A stretch of DNA of 64,000 bases from JAICLK01 sp963742655 (lineage in GTDB: Bacteria > Patescibacteriota > Saccharimonadia > Saccharimonadales > UBA4665). Position numbers and translations under genes: made by a program. Below are positions 43,468 to 51,895 of the stretch, piece by piece. Numbering within the stretch: the stretch's first letter is position 1; every line of letters begins with the position of its first letter. The notes below the pieces were generated by a model that was not told the DNA's origin, searched no databases, and saw only the letters and a program-made list of their open reading frames with translations. The stretch is taken from assembly GCA_963742655.1 (NCBI GenBank), contig CAVUMM010000008.1:62001-126000 (forward strand). Direction: 5' to 3'.

Positions 43468-44334
43468 ATGAGGCGGCCGAACGAAATAGCCCGCGAGGAA
43501 GCGTCCATGGCGACGCTCGTTGAGCTCACCAGCGTGTTCGAAGGCATCGCCAGTATGCGTATCGCCCAAACTAAAACCCGCGTGCTCGAATCAACCAAAT
43601 TCTTCAATGAATTGTGGCATATATATTCACAGTTGCGGGTGGATCTGTTGTTCAACTTCGGACGCGACAACAAAGAGGCGAGTACGATTATCGATAAGGA
43701 GCTGTTCGTCATCATAACGGCAGAGGGCGGCTTTAGCGGCGACATCGACCAGAAGCTCGTGGAATTCATGCTGAAATCATACGACGCCGACAAGAACGAC
43801 ATCATAGTTATCGGACATCACGGCGCCGTGCAGCTTGCCCAAAGGGGCACCAGTTACAAAAAATATTTCAAATTGCCGTCAAAAGACGAAAACATCAATG
43901 TCTCGCCGATCATCCAGCTCGTGCGGCAGTACCGGGCCACGAGCGTGTTTTACCAGGAATATGTTTCACTCATGAACCAGCAGGTTAAGCGGATCGAGTT
44001 GTCGGCCGCCGTCAAGACGCGCGGAAGTGAGTCAGACGAAGCCGACGAGATTATTAGTGAAATGACCTATATTTTCGAGCCGAGCAGCTATGCCGTGGCG
44101 GCGCACCTGGAGCGCTCCATGATGCAGATCGCCGTCAGCCAGCTGATCCTTGATTCCAAGCTTGCCCAATATGCCTCGCGATTCCGGGCTATGAGCGCCT
44201 CGCATCAACGCTCGCAGGAAACCAAAAGTGACCTGCACCTGGCTTATAACCGGGCCAGACGCGCGGTCAAAGACGAGCGCTTAAAAGAAATCATCAACGG
44301 AATGAAGAAAAGTAAAGCTGGAGCGAAGAAGTAA
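43468..44334 (+). CDS. atpG: F1-ATPase gamma subunit, divergent
   Basis: 288 residues. The N-terminal helix LVELTSVFEGIASMRIAQTK takes the place of the usual T-x-x-I-T-x-A-M-x-M-V. The C-terminal helix SDLHLAYNRARRAVKDERLK matches the gamma signature (L-x-L-x-Y-N-x-x-R-Q-x-x-I-T). The Rossmann-like middle is kept (ELFVIITAEGGFSGDIDQKL, DIIVIGHHGA). Gamma is the rotating shaft inside F1, so rotation appears to be conserved. An ACGGAG ribosome-binding site precedes ATG 43468; ATG 43507 is a possible internal start. Confidence 0.82.
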   Translation: MRRPNEIAREEASMATLVELTSVFEGIASMRIAQTKTRVLESTKFFNELWHIYSQLRVDLLFNFGRDNKEASTIIDKELFVIITAEGGFSGDIDQKLVEFMLKSYDADKNDIIVIGHHGAVQLAQRGTSYKKYFKLPSKDENINVSPIIQLVRQYRATSVFYQEYVSLMNQQVKRIELSAAVKTRGSESDEADEIISEMTYIFEPSSYAVAAHLERSMMQIAVSQLILDSKLAQYASRFRAMSASHQRSQETKSDLHLAYNRARRAVKDERLKEIINGMKKSKAGAKK

Positions 44335-44337
44335 ACT

Positions 44338-45642
44338 ATGGCCGGTATTGTCGTGACCATCAAAGACCTGATCGTACAAGTGCAGTTCGACGAAGATTCG
44401 CCGGATGTCAACGAGCTTATCAAAGTCAGCAACGAAAAGGGAACGCAGCTGCTGGTGGATCACCTGGAACCCGGCGGGATCGCGCTGTGCCTCAACGTCC
44501 GGACCGACCGCAGCATTACCAAAGGTATGGCAGTCGAGCGAATGCACAAAGGTATCGAGATACCGATCGGCGATGTCACGATCGGACGGATCCTGGACGC
44601 TCTCGGCGGTTCGCTTGACGGCCAGCCGGTCATCAGCGGCCCTGACGTGAAGTATAAGGATATCCTGAAAATACCGGCCCGATCGACGGATTTCAAAATT
44701 GCCAAGCCGGAGATTTTGGAAACCGGCATCAAAGTGATTGATTTCTTCACCCCGTTCGTCAAGGGCCGCAAAATCGGCATCATCGGCGGCGCCGGTGTGG
44801 GCAAGACGGTGCTTACTATGGAGCTGATCAACAACATCGCCCGTAGCGGCAGCGGTTTGTCACTGTTCTCCGGCATAGGTGAGCGTATCCGTGAGGGCCA
44901 TGAATTGTGGGAGACGCTCAAAGAAAACGACCTGCTGAAAAACACGGCCATGTTCTTCGGGCAGATGAATGAAAATCCGGTGCAGCGTTCGCTGATCGGT
45001 ATTTCCGCGACTGCGCTGGCCGAATATTTCCGCGACGAACAGCACAAAGACATATTGTTTTTCGCCGACAACATGTACCGATATGTGCAGGCGCGCAACG
45101 AGCTGGCGACTATCCTCGACCAAGTGCCGAACGAAGGCGGTTATGAGCCGACGATTTTCTCTGATGTGAAGGTGCTGCAGGACAGGCTCAGTTCCAACGA
45201 AAACGGTTCGATCACATCCGTGCAGACCATTTACGTGCCGGCCGACGACATCAGTGACCCGGCGGTACAATTCATATCGCATGAAATGGATTCCACGATA
45301 GTGCTCAGCCGTAAAGTTGCCGAGCAAGGCGTTCGGCCGGCTGTTGACTTGAACCTTACCACATCATCATTGCTCACGCCGGATGTCGTGGGTGAGCGTC
45401 ATTATGTGCTGAGTGTGCAAGTCCAGTCGCTGCTGCAAAAGTATGAATCGCTCAAAGGCATCATCGCTATCATCGGCGAGAACGAGCTCAGCCCGGCCGA
45501 CCGCGCCGATTATGCCAAAGCTAAAAAGCTCATTGCCAACTTCACACAGAACATGACTGTGATGACCAAGCATAACGGCATTCCGGGCGACTTCTTCACG
45601 CGCGAACAGACGCTCAAAAGTATCGAGGAAATCGTAGTTTAG
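44338..45642 (+). CDS. atpD: F1-ATPase beta subunit (catalytic), divergent
   Basis: 434 residues. Walker A is GGAGVGKT (150-157), the catalytic Glu is E182 in GIGERIREGHELW, and Walker B is ILFFADNMYRY with D244. Everything needed for ATP hydrolysis is present. The DELSEED lever is NELSPAD (382-388), so most of its acidic residues are lost. The protein is about 30-40 residues shorter than standard beta, mainly at the C-terminus. It starts three bases after gamma. I am confident this is an F1 beta and not V/A-type or flagellar FliI, because of GER-x-REG and the operon order. Confidence 0.92.
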   Translation: MAGIVVTIKDLIVQVQFDEDSPDVNELIKVSNEKGTQLLVDHLEPGGIALCLNVRTDRSITKGMAVERMHKGIEIPIGDVTIGRILDALGGSLDGQPVISGPDVKYKDILKIPARSTDFKIAKPEILETGIKVIDFFTPFVKGRKIGIIGGAGVGKTVLTMELINNIARSGSGLSLFSGIGERIREGHELWETLKENDLLKNTAMFFGQMNENPVQRSLIGISATALAEYFRDEQHKDILFFADNMYRYVQARNELATILDQVPNEGGYEPTIFSDVKVLQDRLSSNENGSITSVQTIYVPADDISDPAVQFISHEMDSTIVLSRKVAEQGVRPAVDLNLTTSSLLTPDVVGERHYVLSVQVQSLLQKYESLKGIIAIIGENELSPADRADYAKAKKLIANFTQNMTVMTKHNGIPGDFFTREQTLKSIEEIVV

Positions 45643-45700
45643 AATCATGAATCAAGTATCAGTAATAAAGGACTACGCGTTTAAGCCGCGCAGCACCCCC

Positions 45701-45728
45701 CATACTCCATACTCCACACTCCATACTC
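45701..45728 (+). repeat. Tandem 7-bp repeat in the beta-epsilon spacer
   Basis: Four head-to-tail copies of CATACTC (third copy CACACTC), lying in the 108-base gap between beta and epsilon. Confidence 0.7.
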
Positions 45729-45750
45729 CTGCGACCAAAGGTAGCACACC

Positions 45751-46074
45751 GTGGTAAAACGGCAGGATACCAGCACCGGCGAAATCGTAGATGCCCCGGG
45801 CAGCGGCAAGCAGGCTGAGGACGGCAAGCCGATGATGAGCGTGAAAATCTACGCTCCGTTCAAGGTGTATTTCGAAGGTGACGCATACAGCCTGAGCGCG
45901 TCCAGCGCGACCGGGCCGTTTGATATACTGCCGCACCACCACAATTTTATTACGCTGCTGCTCAGTGGCGACGTGACGGTGCGACCGACGGCCGGACCGG
46001 AGCAGAAGATTCATATTGCTGGCGGGGTGATGCATGTCAAGCAGGACAATGTGGTCGTATTTTTGGATATTTGA
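45751..46074 (+). CDS. atpC: F1-ATPase epsilon subunit, N-terminal domain only
   Basis: 107 residues starting with GTG. SVKIYAPFKVYFEGDAYSLS, then GPFDILPHHHNFITLLLSGD and IHIAGGVMHVKQDNVVVFLD match the beta-sandwich domain of epsilon (F-x-I-L-P-x-H, then I-x-G-G-x-x-x-V). The C-terminal helical hairpin that inhibits ATP hydrolysis in many bacteria is absent. The first 25 residues are an unusual charged extension. Epsilon normally binds gamma and the c-ring. It is the last gene of the operon. Confidence 0.82.
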   Translation: MVKRQDTSTGEIVDAPGSGKQAEDGKPMMSVKIYAPFKVYFEGDAYSLSASSATGPFDILPHHHNFITLLLSGDVTVRPTAGPEQKIHIAGGVMHVKQDNVVVFLDI

Positions 46075-46141
46075 TTAAAATTCATGTCACTTTTCCCAGG
46101 AAACTATTCCATTCTTTTGGCTTTGCCCAACTCATACTTCC

Positions 46142-46597
46142 ATTACTTTTGGTGGCAAAAGTAATACAAAACCACGGGCTGCGTTTCAGCTCCGGGATCT
46201 TCCAGTGTTATACGAGCTTGTCCGCAGAACTCGGCAAAAACATTGCCACCGGCAATCTTTTCACCTCAAACAACTGCGTCCAGCCAAGCCCGCTCGTATA
46301 ACACTTCCAGCTCTCGGGCTGAAGCCGATGCCCGCTAACAAGCAGAAGCTTCGCATTATTAATAGCACGCCTATCGGCGTGCCTCTGCTTGTATGCCAGA
46401 CTTTAAAAGAAACCGATTCAAATCATAGTGCGAACAATCGAGTCAAGCGGCAACTGTGTCTCATTTCGCTCCTTGAATGTACAGAGAAATGAGGCCGACT
46501 GAAAGGAGTTGTTGACGCGCGATTGTTCGTGCTGTGATTTGAGTAGCGTTTCTGGATTGTCTGGTGGTTTTGTATTACTTTTGTCACCAAAAGTAAT
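46142..46597. mobile_element. 456-bp element with 34-bp terminal inverted repeats (MITE-like)
   Basis: The first 34 bases (46142-46175) and the last 34 (46564-46597) are reverse complements with one mismatch. Each starts with the small palindrome ATTACTTTTGGTGGCAAAAG plus TAAT. Inside are nested hairpins: GTGTTATACGAGC (46206-46218) with GCTCGTATAACAC (46288-46300); AGCACGCCTATCGGCGTGC (near 46363); and a long imperfect pair near 46412-46441 and 46513-46550. No protein is encoded. It fits a non-autonomous mobile or repetitive element; no clear target duplication was found. Confidence 0.6.
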
Positions 46598-46641
46598 GAG
46601 GATAGTTTGCTTCAATTCAAAAGAAGGTACGGATTAGCGTA

Positions 46642-46675
46642 GTGGTTTAGTATTACTTTTAGTGGCAAAAGTAAT
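46642..46675. repeat. Solo copy of the 46142 element's terminal repeat
   Basis: GTGGTTTAGTATTACTTTTA, then GTGGCAAAAGTAAT, repeats the right end of the 456-bp element about 45 bases further on. It contains the same 24-base palindrome. Confidence 0.6.
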
Positions 46676-46689
46676 GTACCGGAGTTTAG

Positions 46690-47685
46690 CTAACCGAGTA
46701 CGACATAATCAAAATCGAATGACGTGCCGGGTGATGCCGCGTTAGACGTACATACGCTGAAGTTCGAAGACGACCGGGTGACATAGTAATGCAGGGTGGA
46801 TCCCCCGATACCGACCGGAGTAACGACAACGTGCGGTGTGCCGCCGAATGAATTGGTAAAGAATACCGTAACGAAGCAGCCGGATACCGTACCGGTACCG
46901 GTGTGAAGGCTGATAGTTCCGGCCGAGTCCGAACCGCTCACCGACGCGGTGCCGCCGCCGCCGAGTGCGCTGCCACGTGACGTACCGGGAACGCCTCCGC
47001 CGGTATCGATGTGGTGCGTAATCCCCAGGTCGCCATTCAGCTGCAGCGAGTTGGCCACCAGCACCGGCGCCGTTACAGCGCCGTTAAAGCTGCCGCCGCC
47101 GGCCACGCTCAGGCTGCCTGCGGTCAGTTGGCCTTGCACGGATTCGTTTCCTGCCACGGTCAGGCCCTTGGCCTGCAGTTGCCCGAAACTACTCTGGCCG
47201 CTGACGGTCAATCCTGTCAGCGCCAACGTGTTACCGATCTGTACTGCACCGGCCACCTGCAAGTTGCCGCGCACCAATACGGTGCCCTGGAAAACGGTAT
47301 TGGACTGGACGTTCAGGATATGTTTGGCATCGCCGATAGTCGTGCCGCTGTTGGCTAGCTGTTCCAGCGCCGATGCCGACAGGTTCTGCGAAGGTATCTT
47401 GTTGGTGCTGGATGTTACCGGGTTATTACTCTTCGCGTAAATCAGTACCACCGCGATTATTATCATGATTACAAGGAAGAAAAAGATTAGCAGGTATACG
47501 TTAATACGGGCCCACAATGACTTCAGGCTGAACTTTTTCTTGGTCTTACCGGGTTTCGGGGATTTCGGAGCTTCACCCGGGGCAAGCGCTACATCATCGC
47601 CCTCTGCAGGCTGGGCAGCTACGCCGGTACCTTCTAGGCTTTCACCCTCGGAACCTTCTTCACTGGATTTTTTTGTATCTTCCAT
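46690..47685 (-). CDS. Membrane-anchored repeat protein, probably a surface fibre
   Basis: 331 residues: a cytoplasmic acidic then Lys-rich N-terminus (1-60), one membrane helix (INVYLLIFFFLVIMIIIAVV), then an outside region. Residues about 115-215 are irregular repeats of the type V-x-G-x-L-x-V-x-G-x-x-x-F (VLVRGNLQVAGAVQ, LTVSGQSSFGQLQ, LSVAGGGSFNGAV), predicted to be a stacked beta-helix. The C-terminal beta domain (FFTNSFGGTPHVVVTPVG, FDFDYVVLG) resembles phage-fibre or H-type-lectin-like tips. It has no sorting signal. It converges on the ATPase operon across the repeat region. Confidence 0.65.
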   Translation of the reverse strand: MEDTKKSSEEGSEGESLEGTGVAAQPAEGDDVALAPGEAPKSPKPGKTKKKFSLKSLWARINVYLLIFFFLVIMIIIAVVLIYAKSNNPVTSSTNKIPSQNLSASALEQLANSGTTIGDAKHILNVQSNTVFQGTVLVRGNLQVAGAVQIGNTLALTGLTVSGQSSFGQLQAKGLTVAGNESVQGQLTAGSLSVAGGGSFNGAVTAPVLVANSLQLNGDLGITHHIDTGGGVPGTSRGSALGGGGTASVSGSDSAGTISLHTGTGTVSGCFVTVFFTNSFGGTPHVVVTPVGIGGSTLHYYVTRSSSNFSVCTSNAASPGTSFDFDYVVLG

Positions 47686-47782
47686 AAGCAGTATTTACTC
47701 TTGTTATCATAATACAAGAATAGGCTAAAAAGCGTAAACGGATTTGAGTTTTGGACGCGTTTGCAGCAAAATAGACTGTGAC

Positions 47783-48601
47783 ATGAAGAGTTTTCGGCTA
47801 TCCGGCTTGTTTGCCATACTGTGTATGTTTGTGCTGCTGCTCGGTGAACCAGTAATCGTGCACGCCACATGCGACCCCAGCCAGCAATCGTGTTCTACGA
47901 ATTACGGAGTCGGCCAGGCTCAATTCGGTACCGGGGGACAATATTGTGATCCAAATGACCTGGCCCACTCAGCCCACTCAGCAAACTATTGTGCGGGAAT
48001 TTCTGTAGGAGATCTCGGTGATGGAAATACTACCAACGGATTGGGTAGCGGCGGTCATCAAGCCAATGCGGGCTCGGCTGGGGTAGTCGACCGTCTTCCA
48101 TCGCTGCAGCTTATCGTAAACGCCAGCTCAACCGACGTTGGCTATCTATCCCCAAGCAGTGCTACGACAACAACCGGTACGTTCAGTGTCAAATCGTACC
48201 TTGCTAGCGGCTATATTGTGCAAATAGCCTCTGATCCGCCGAAGAGTAGCGGATTAGGTGGACATACGTTCAGTACTCCAGGCAGCCCCACGGCATCTGC
48301 ACCGGGAACGGAACAATTTGGAATCAACCTTGCTGCCAATACGATCGGCTGCGGGGCGCCGGCCAATTACGGCGCCGATCCGGTCCAGATACCGGACAGT
48401 TCATTCAGCTACGGAACGGTTACTAGTAACTACAACCAGTGCGGAAAATACATGTACAACAAGGGCGACACCATTGCCAGTTCGGCGAGCAGTTCGGGTG
48501 AAACCGATTACACGATATCATTCTTATATAATATAAGCACTGCCACGCAGGACGGCATCTATACGTATAATGGTGTGATAGTTGCGACATCTACGTTTTA
48601 A
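47783..48601 (+). CDS. Secreted QFGIN-family surface protein
   Basis: 272 residues: a signal peptide (LFAILCMFVLLLGEPVIVHA), a Cys- and Ser-rich region, then the conserved block PGTEQFGINLAANT, YNKGDTIASSAS and the closing YTISFLYNISTATQDGIYTY with VIVATSTF. That closing block also ends the protein at 54143-55207, so I place both in one family. It has no membrane anchor or sorting signal, so the protein is secreted or held by a partner. TAGACT (47772-47777) lies just before ATG 47783; the frame is open from a TTG at 47744. Confidence 0.72.
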   Translation: MKSFRLSGLFAILCMFVLLLGEPVIVHATCDPSQQSCSTNYGVGQAQFGTGGQYCDPNDLAHSAHSANYCAGISVGDLGDGNTTNGLGSGGHQANAGSAGVVDRLPSLQLIVNASSTDVGYLSPSSATTTTGTFSVKSYLASGYIVQIASDPPKSSGLGGHTFSTPGSPTASAPGTEQFGINLAANTIGCGAPANYGADPVQIPDSSFSYGTVTSNYNQCGKYMYNKGDTIASSASSSGETDYTISFLYNISTATQDGIYTYNGVIVATSTF

Positions 48602-48678
48602 ACACCGGCTTGTTCAAAATACATTACGGCGGTATTATCAAAATACGGTTTATTAAAATAAACAAAAGTTAGCATCGT

Positions 48679-49860
48679 ATGCATAGAACAATCCATCACA
48701 TTCACCGGGCGAGTATCGTTGGATTGGTGTTATCTGTGATTGTCGCGATCGCGGCGTCGGTATTCGCTACTCCTAAATATGCCCTGGCAGATCAGGTATC
48801 CAATCGCAGTATTCAAATGAGTGATTCAGGTGCGAGCGGCGGTTCGATTCCGTCGGGCAATGGCAGTGGTACGAATGTTAGCTACACCGTTTCATTTGGA
48901 CTTTCCACTAATGCCGCGTACGCCCCGAATATGGAAAGTTACATAGTGGACTTTTGCGCAGAAAGTCCGATACCGAGTGATACGTGTACCGGTCCGGCCG
49001 GGTTGGATTTATCTACGGCCACCGCGACCGGCGGTAATACTGCCGGCTGGACAATCACAACGGCTGCATCTCAAATAAAGGCAACCGACCCGACTGGCAT
49101 TGTCGGTGGAAGCACGGTTACGCTTGAAATGAGCGGCATTACCAACCCGAGCACCGTCGGCACGTTTTATGCACGTATTTATACTTATGCGGATACGACG
49201 TGGGGCGGATATACAGGCCCGACAAGTATCGGCAGTAATGTTGATTATGGCGGTATAGCGCTTTCTACTACCGCTGCGATATCCGTAAGCGCTGCGGTTG
49301 AAGAACAGATTACATTTTGTGTATCTGGCAGTGTGATAGGGGCTGGATGTTCAGGCCTTACCCCGTCGAATCTGGTAATTGGCCACGGTATTCCGCCGAT
49401 AGTCGACGGCACGCAAGTCGATACCGGATCTGCGTATATTCAGACGACCACGAACGCTCAAAGCGGTGCTGCTGTACGCATTAAAAACTCATATTCATGC
49501 GGTGGGCTTAGCAGTAACGGCGGTGTAACATGCCCGATTCCGCCAGCTGGCTCAGCCGCTATAGCCCTAGCAGCAGGGACGCCCGATTACGGGATGAATG
49601 TCGAACCAAGTACTGGCGGTATCGGCACTATGGATCCGTCAGCTCCGTATAACCAAAGCGGCAGCAGCAAATATGCAATGGTTACATCCGCCGGAAACGG
49701 GGTTACAAGTACGTATGGAAGTCAAATTGCATCGAGCAGCTTAAGCGGCGCTGTTTTCAATGTTGATAATATTCTGAATTTCGCAGCGGCTGTGTCGAAT
49801 GTAACACCGGCCAACTCATATACCGCAACAATGATTCTCATCACGACTGGCACTTTTTAA
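48679..49860 (+). CDS. Secreted RS-x-x-SDS family surface protein
   Basis: 393 residues. The signal peptide is followed by the family motif SNRSIQMSDS. A first module has YIVDFCAESPIPSDTCTGPAGLDL (F-C ... C-x-x-P-A-G-x-D) and the second is ITFCVSGSVIGAGCSG (C-V ... C). Both cysteine pairs are placed as in the neighbours at 50094, 52890 and 54143. It ends SYTATMILITTGTF, the family's terminal strand. Two disulfide-bonded beta-sandwich domains are likely. The role is unknown; adhesion or a surface layer is a guess. Confidence 0.72.
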   Translation: MHRTIHHIHRASIVGLVLSVIVAIAASVFATPKYALADQVSNRSIQMSDSGASGGSIPSGNGSGTNVSYTVSFGLSTNAAYAPNMESYIVDFCAESPIPSDTCTGPAGLDLSTATATGGNTAGWTITTAASQIKATDPTGIVGGSTVTLEMSGITNPSTVGTFYARIYTYADTTWGGYTGPTSIGSNVDYGGIALSTTAAISVSAAVEEQITFCVSGSVIGAGCSGLTPSNLVIGHGIPPIVDGTQVDTGSAYIQTTTNAQSGAAVRIKNSYSCGGLSSNGGVTCPIPPAGSAAIALAAGTPDYGMNVEPSTGGIGTMDPSAPYNQSGSSKYAMVTSAGNGVTSTYGSQIASSSLSGAVFNVDNILNFAAAVSNVTPANSYTATMILITTGTF

Positions 49861-50093
49861 AAATTTTCAGTACATCAAAAGGCAAGGATACTTTCTTCCA
49901 TGTGAAGATACATTGATCCAATTCTGGATAAAGCGTGGATAACCCCGTGGACATGTACATGTATAAGTTGTGGATAAGTTGCGGAAAAAGGATGGAAAAA
50001 GCTTGCATAACTTAACTTAAGCATGATAATGTAAAGGCATCTTTAAAAAATTGTGTAAGGGTAAAAAGACATATATAAGGAGTCAATAAAAAA
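49861..50093 (+). promoter_or_regulatory. Promoter region with DnaA-box-like words
   Basis: Three GTGGATAA/TGGATAA words occur near 49932-49977, including TGTGGATAA at 49969-49977, which is an exact DnaA box on the other strand. TTGCAT-16-GATAAT follows (about 50003-50030), then AAGGAG before the ATG at 50094. A similar TGTGGATAAGTTG and TTGCGT-16-GATAAC precede the near-duplicate gene at 52890. Confidence 0.5.
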
Positions 50094-51323
50094 ATGAAAA
50101 CAAAACTAATAAGGATAAGCCGTACCGCATATGCAGCTGTTGCAACCGCATTGACAGCCGCGATACTTTTCCCCGCGCTGCAAGCGACCGTATTAGCCGG
50201 TCAGGTGCAATCCCGCTCAATTCAGATGAGCGACTCAACTGTATCGGCAACCGGTGTAACCTACCATGTTTCCTTTGAGCCGACCGTTACTTCTAATATC
50301 GGCGGTATCGTGGTCGACTTTTGTGACAGCACCAGCACACCGATCGTCGGCGACACGACCTGTACCTACCCCGCGGGATTTGATTTGGGCAACGCACCGA
50401 CAGTGGCTAATCTCACCGGCTTCTCGACCAGTACCGGTTCATGGGTTACCACGAACAGCCTTCAAGGTGGTGCGGCAGCCGGCCACAAGCAAGTCTTGCT
50501 CTACACGAACGCCACCGCGCAGACGCCCACCGGCACATCAACGGCAATAACCTTTGATATCACCGGTGTAGTAAACACATCAGTAACCGGTACATTCTAT
50601 GCACGTATTCTAACCTTTGACACCAGTGCACACACTGTAACTGATTATACGGCAACTGGTGCTACTCGTGCCGCGTCGTTTAGCCCGGACATGATCGATT
50701 ACGGTGGTATCGCTATGAGTACGGCCGCAGTAATCACGGTAACCGCTAAAGTCCAGGAACAATTAAGCTTCTGTGTCTACACCTCAAGCTGTGGCGTCGG
50801 TACTGCGGTGACGCTCGGTAATACTAACGGCGTGCTTAGTATAGCTGGACCTTATGTCGATAAGAATACTCATTACGATATCCAGACAAACGCCGGCGGC
50901 GGGGCTATAGTCAACATCAAAGGCCCAACCTTGACCTCCGGTGCCAACACCATCGCCGCCATAACGACTAATGCGACAACAAGCGTTTCCGGCACATCCC
51001 AGTTCGGCCTGTGCGATTACGAATCAGCCGGTACCCACCTCGATTTCACCGGTAACAAATATAACGGAAATAACGGCGGCGCAGCCGGCGCGCTCTGCTC
51101 CGGTACTACGCAGACCGCCGGTACCGGTTCCACCGGTGGTGATAACAGCGCCCTATTCTTCTTCGACACCGCTGCCCAAGGAACCTATGGTGATACCATC
51201 GGTACTGCATCGGCTGGGGCAAGCTCTACGGGTGATGTCGCCTTCCTCGGTAACGTATCGGTCACTCAGACAGCCGGTATCTATACCGCGCCCCTGATCT
51301 TCATTGCGACAGGCACATACTAA
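50094..51323 (+). CDS. Secreted RS-x-x-SDS family surface protein, copy 1 of a near-duplicate
   Basis: 409 residues. Signal peptide AAVATALTAAILFPALQATV with cleavage near LAG, then QSRSIQMSDS, IVVDFCDSTSTPIVGDTTCT with YPAGFDL, LSFCVYTSSCGVGTA and SGTSQFGLCDYES. The ending is TAGIYTAPLIFIATGTY. It has the same domain order as the protein at 52890, from which it differs mostly in the signal peptide and in scattered positions. A Gly/Asn/Thr-rich segment (330-370) is nearly identical in both. It has a strong promoter and ribosome-binding site and a terminator after it, so it is likely a highly expressed single-gene unit. Confidence 0.78.
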   Translation: MKTKLIRISRTAYAAVATALTAAILFPALQATVLAGQVQSRSIQMSDSTVSATGVTYHVSFEPTVTSNIGGIVVDFCDSTSTPIVGDTTCTYPAGFDLGNAPTVANLTGFSTSTGSWVTTNSLQGGAAAGHKQVLLYTNATAQTPTGTSTAITFDITGVVNTSVTGTFYARILTFDTSAHTVTDYTATGATRAASFSPDMIDYGGIAMSTAAVITVTAKVQEQLSFCVYTSSCGVGTAVTLGNTNGVLSIAGPYVDKNTHYDIQTNAGGGAIVNIKGPTLTSGANTIAAITTNATTSVSGTSQFGLCDYESAGTHLDFTGNKYNGNNGGAAGALCSGTTQTAGTGSTGGDNSALFFFDTAAQGTYGDTIGTASAGASSTGDVAFLGNVSVTQTAGIYTAPLIFIATGTY

Positions 51324-51351
51324 AAACCATTAAACAAGGACTAACCAACAA

Positions 51352-51377
51352 AGCCACCTGCCACGGGTGGCTTTTTC
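51352..51377 (+). terminator. Intrinsic terminator
   Basis: AGCCACC-TGCCACG-GGTGGCT followed by TTTTTCT, 28 bases after the stop of the 50094 gene. Confidence 0.85.
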
Positions 51378-51406
51378 TATAGCTCGTCATTCCTGACATC
51401 CCAGCT

Positions 51407-51430
51407 CTGTCTGTCTGTCTGTCTGTCTGT
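51407..51430 (+). repeat. Tetranucleotide microsatellite (CTGT)6
   Basis: Six uninterrupted CTGT units between a terminator and the coiled-coil gene. It is not inside or next to a promoter or start codon that I can identify. Confidence 0.85.
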
Positions 51431-51496
51431 CCTGCCGGCCAGGTTTCGCTGGGACAACGTACATGATATAAATCTTGCACCGTATTTAGTTCCCGT

Positions 51497-51781
51497 ATGC
51501 TTGTGAAAAATAGTGCGTTGGTTGATAATGGCAATATGGGTGAAGATCAATTTGCGAAATTATTTAAGTATATCGAAGAGTTCAGGGCCGGAGTTGATAA
51601 AAAATTCGAAGAAGCTCGCCAAGATCGAGCTGACATTCGCGGCGCGATTGCTGAATTGAGCGCCCAAGTACGGGATTATCATCATGAAATGATCATGCTA
51701 AACCATACAGTAGATAAGCTACGCGAAGCCATTCTTCAAATAGCTCAAGAGACAGGCATAAAGTTAAAAGTTGAACTTTAG
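51497..51781 (+). CDS. Small coiled-coil protein
   Basis: 94 residues. From residue 15 onward it is almost entirely amphipathic helix (FAKLFKYIEEFRAGVDKKFE, then LSAQVRDYHHEMIMLNHTVD), predicted to be a coiled coil. I do not recognise the family. ATG 51539 is a possible later start. It lies ahead of the toxin-antitoxin pair but does not look like part of it. Confidence 0.5.
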   Translation: MLVKNSALVDNGNMGEDQFAKLFKYIEEFRAGVDKKFEEARQDRADIRGAIAELSAQVRDYHHEMIMLNHTVDKLREAILQIAQETGIKLKVEL

Positions 51782-51801
51782 ATTTTAGGGACAATGCCAT
51801 A

Positions 51802-51838
51802 GTCATTCCAGACTTGATCTGGAATCCAGTTTATTACA
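51802..51838. repeat. Half copy of the GTCATTCC palindromic repeat
   Basis: GTCATTCCAGACTTGATCTG followed by GAATCCAGT matches the left half of the repeats at 52530, 56653 and 60617. Confidence 0.55.
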
Positions 51839-51895
51839 AGGAAGTGCCTTGAAACAAATTGGCTGAAAATCGTACCATTTGATATACTTTGGTAT

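Noticed and set aside
39352..46074. Reading the locus as an ordinary ATP synthase operon
   Set aside because: No subunit a, no c with a carboxylate, changed beta lever and missing epsilon hairpin make a proton-driven synthase unlikely.
49930..49980. Chromosome origin (oriC) based on clustered DnaA-box words
   Set aside because: No dnaA or dnaN nearby, only one perfect box, no AT-rich unwinding element with repeats; promoter function is simpler.
51407..51430. Phase-variation switch from the (CTGT)6 run
   Set aside because: The run is behind a terminator and not within or just before a reading frame.
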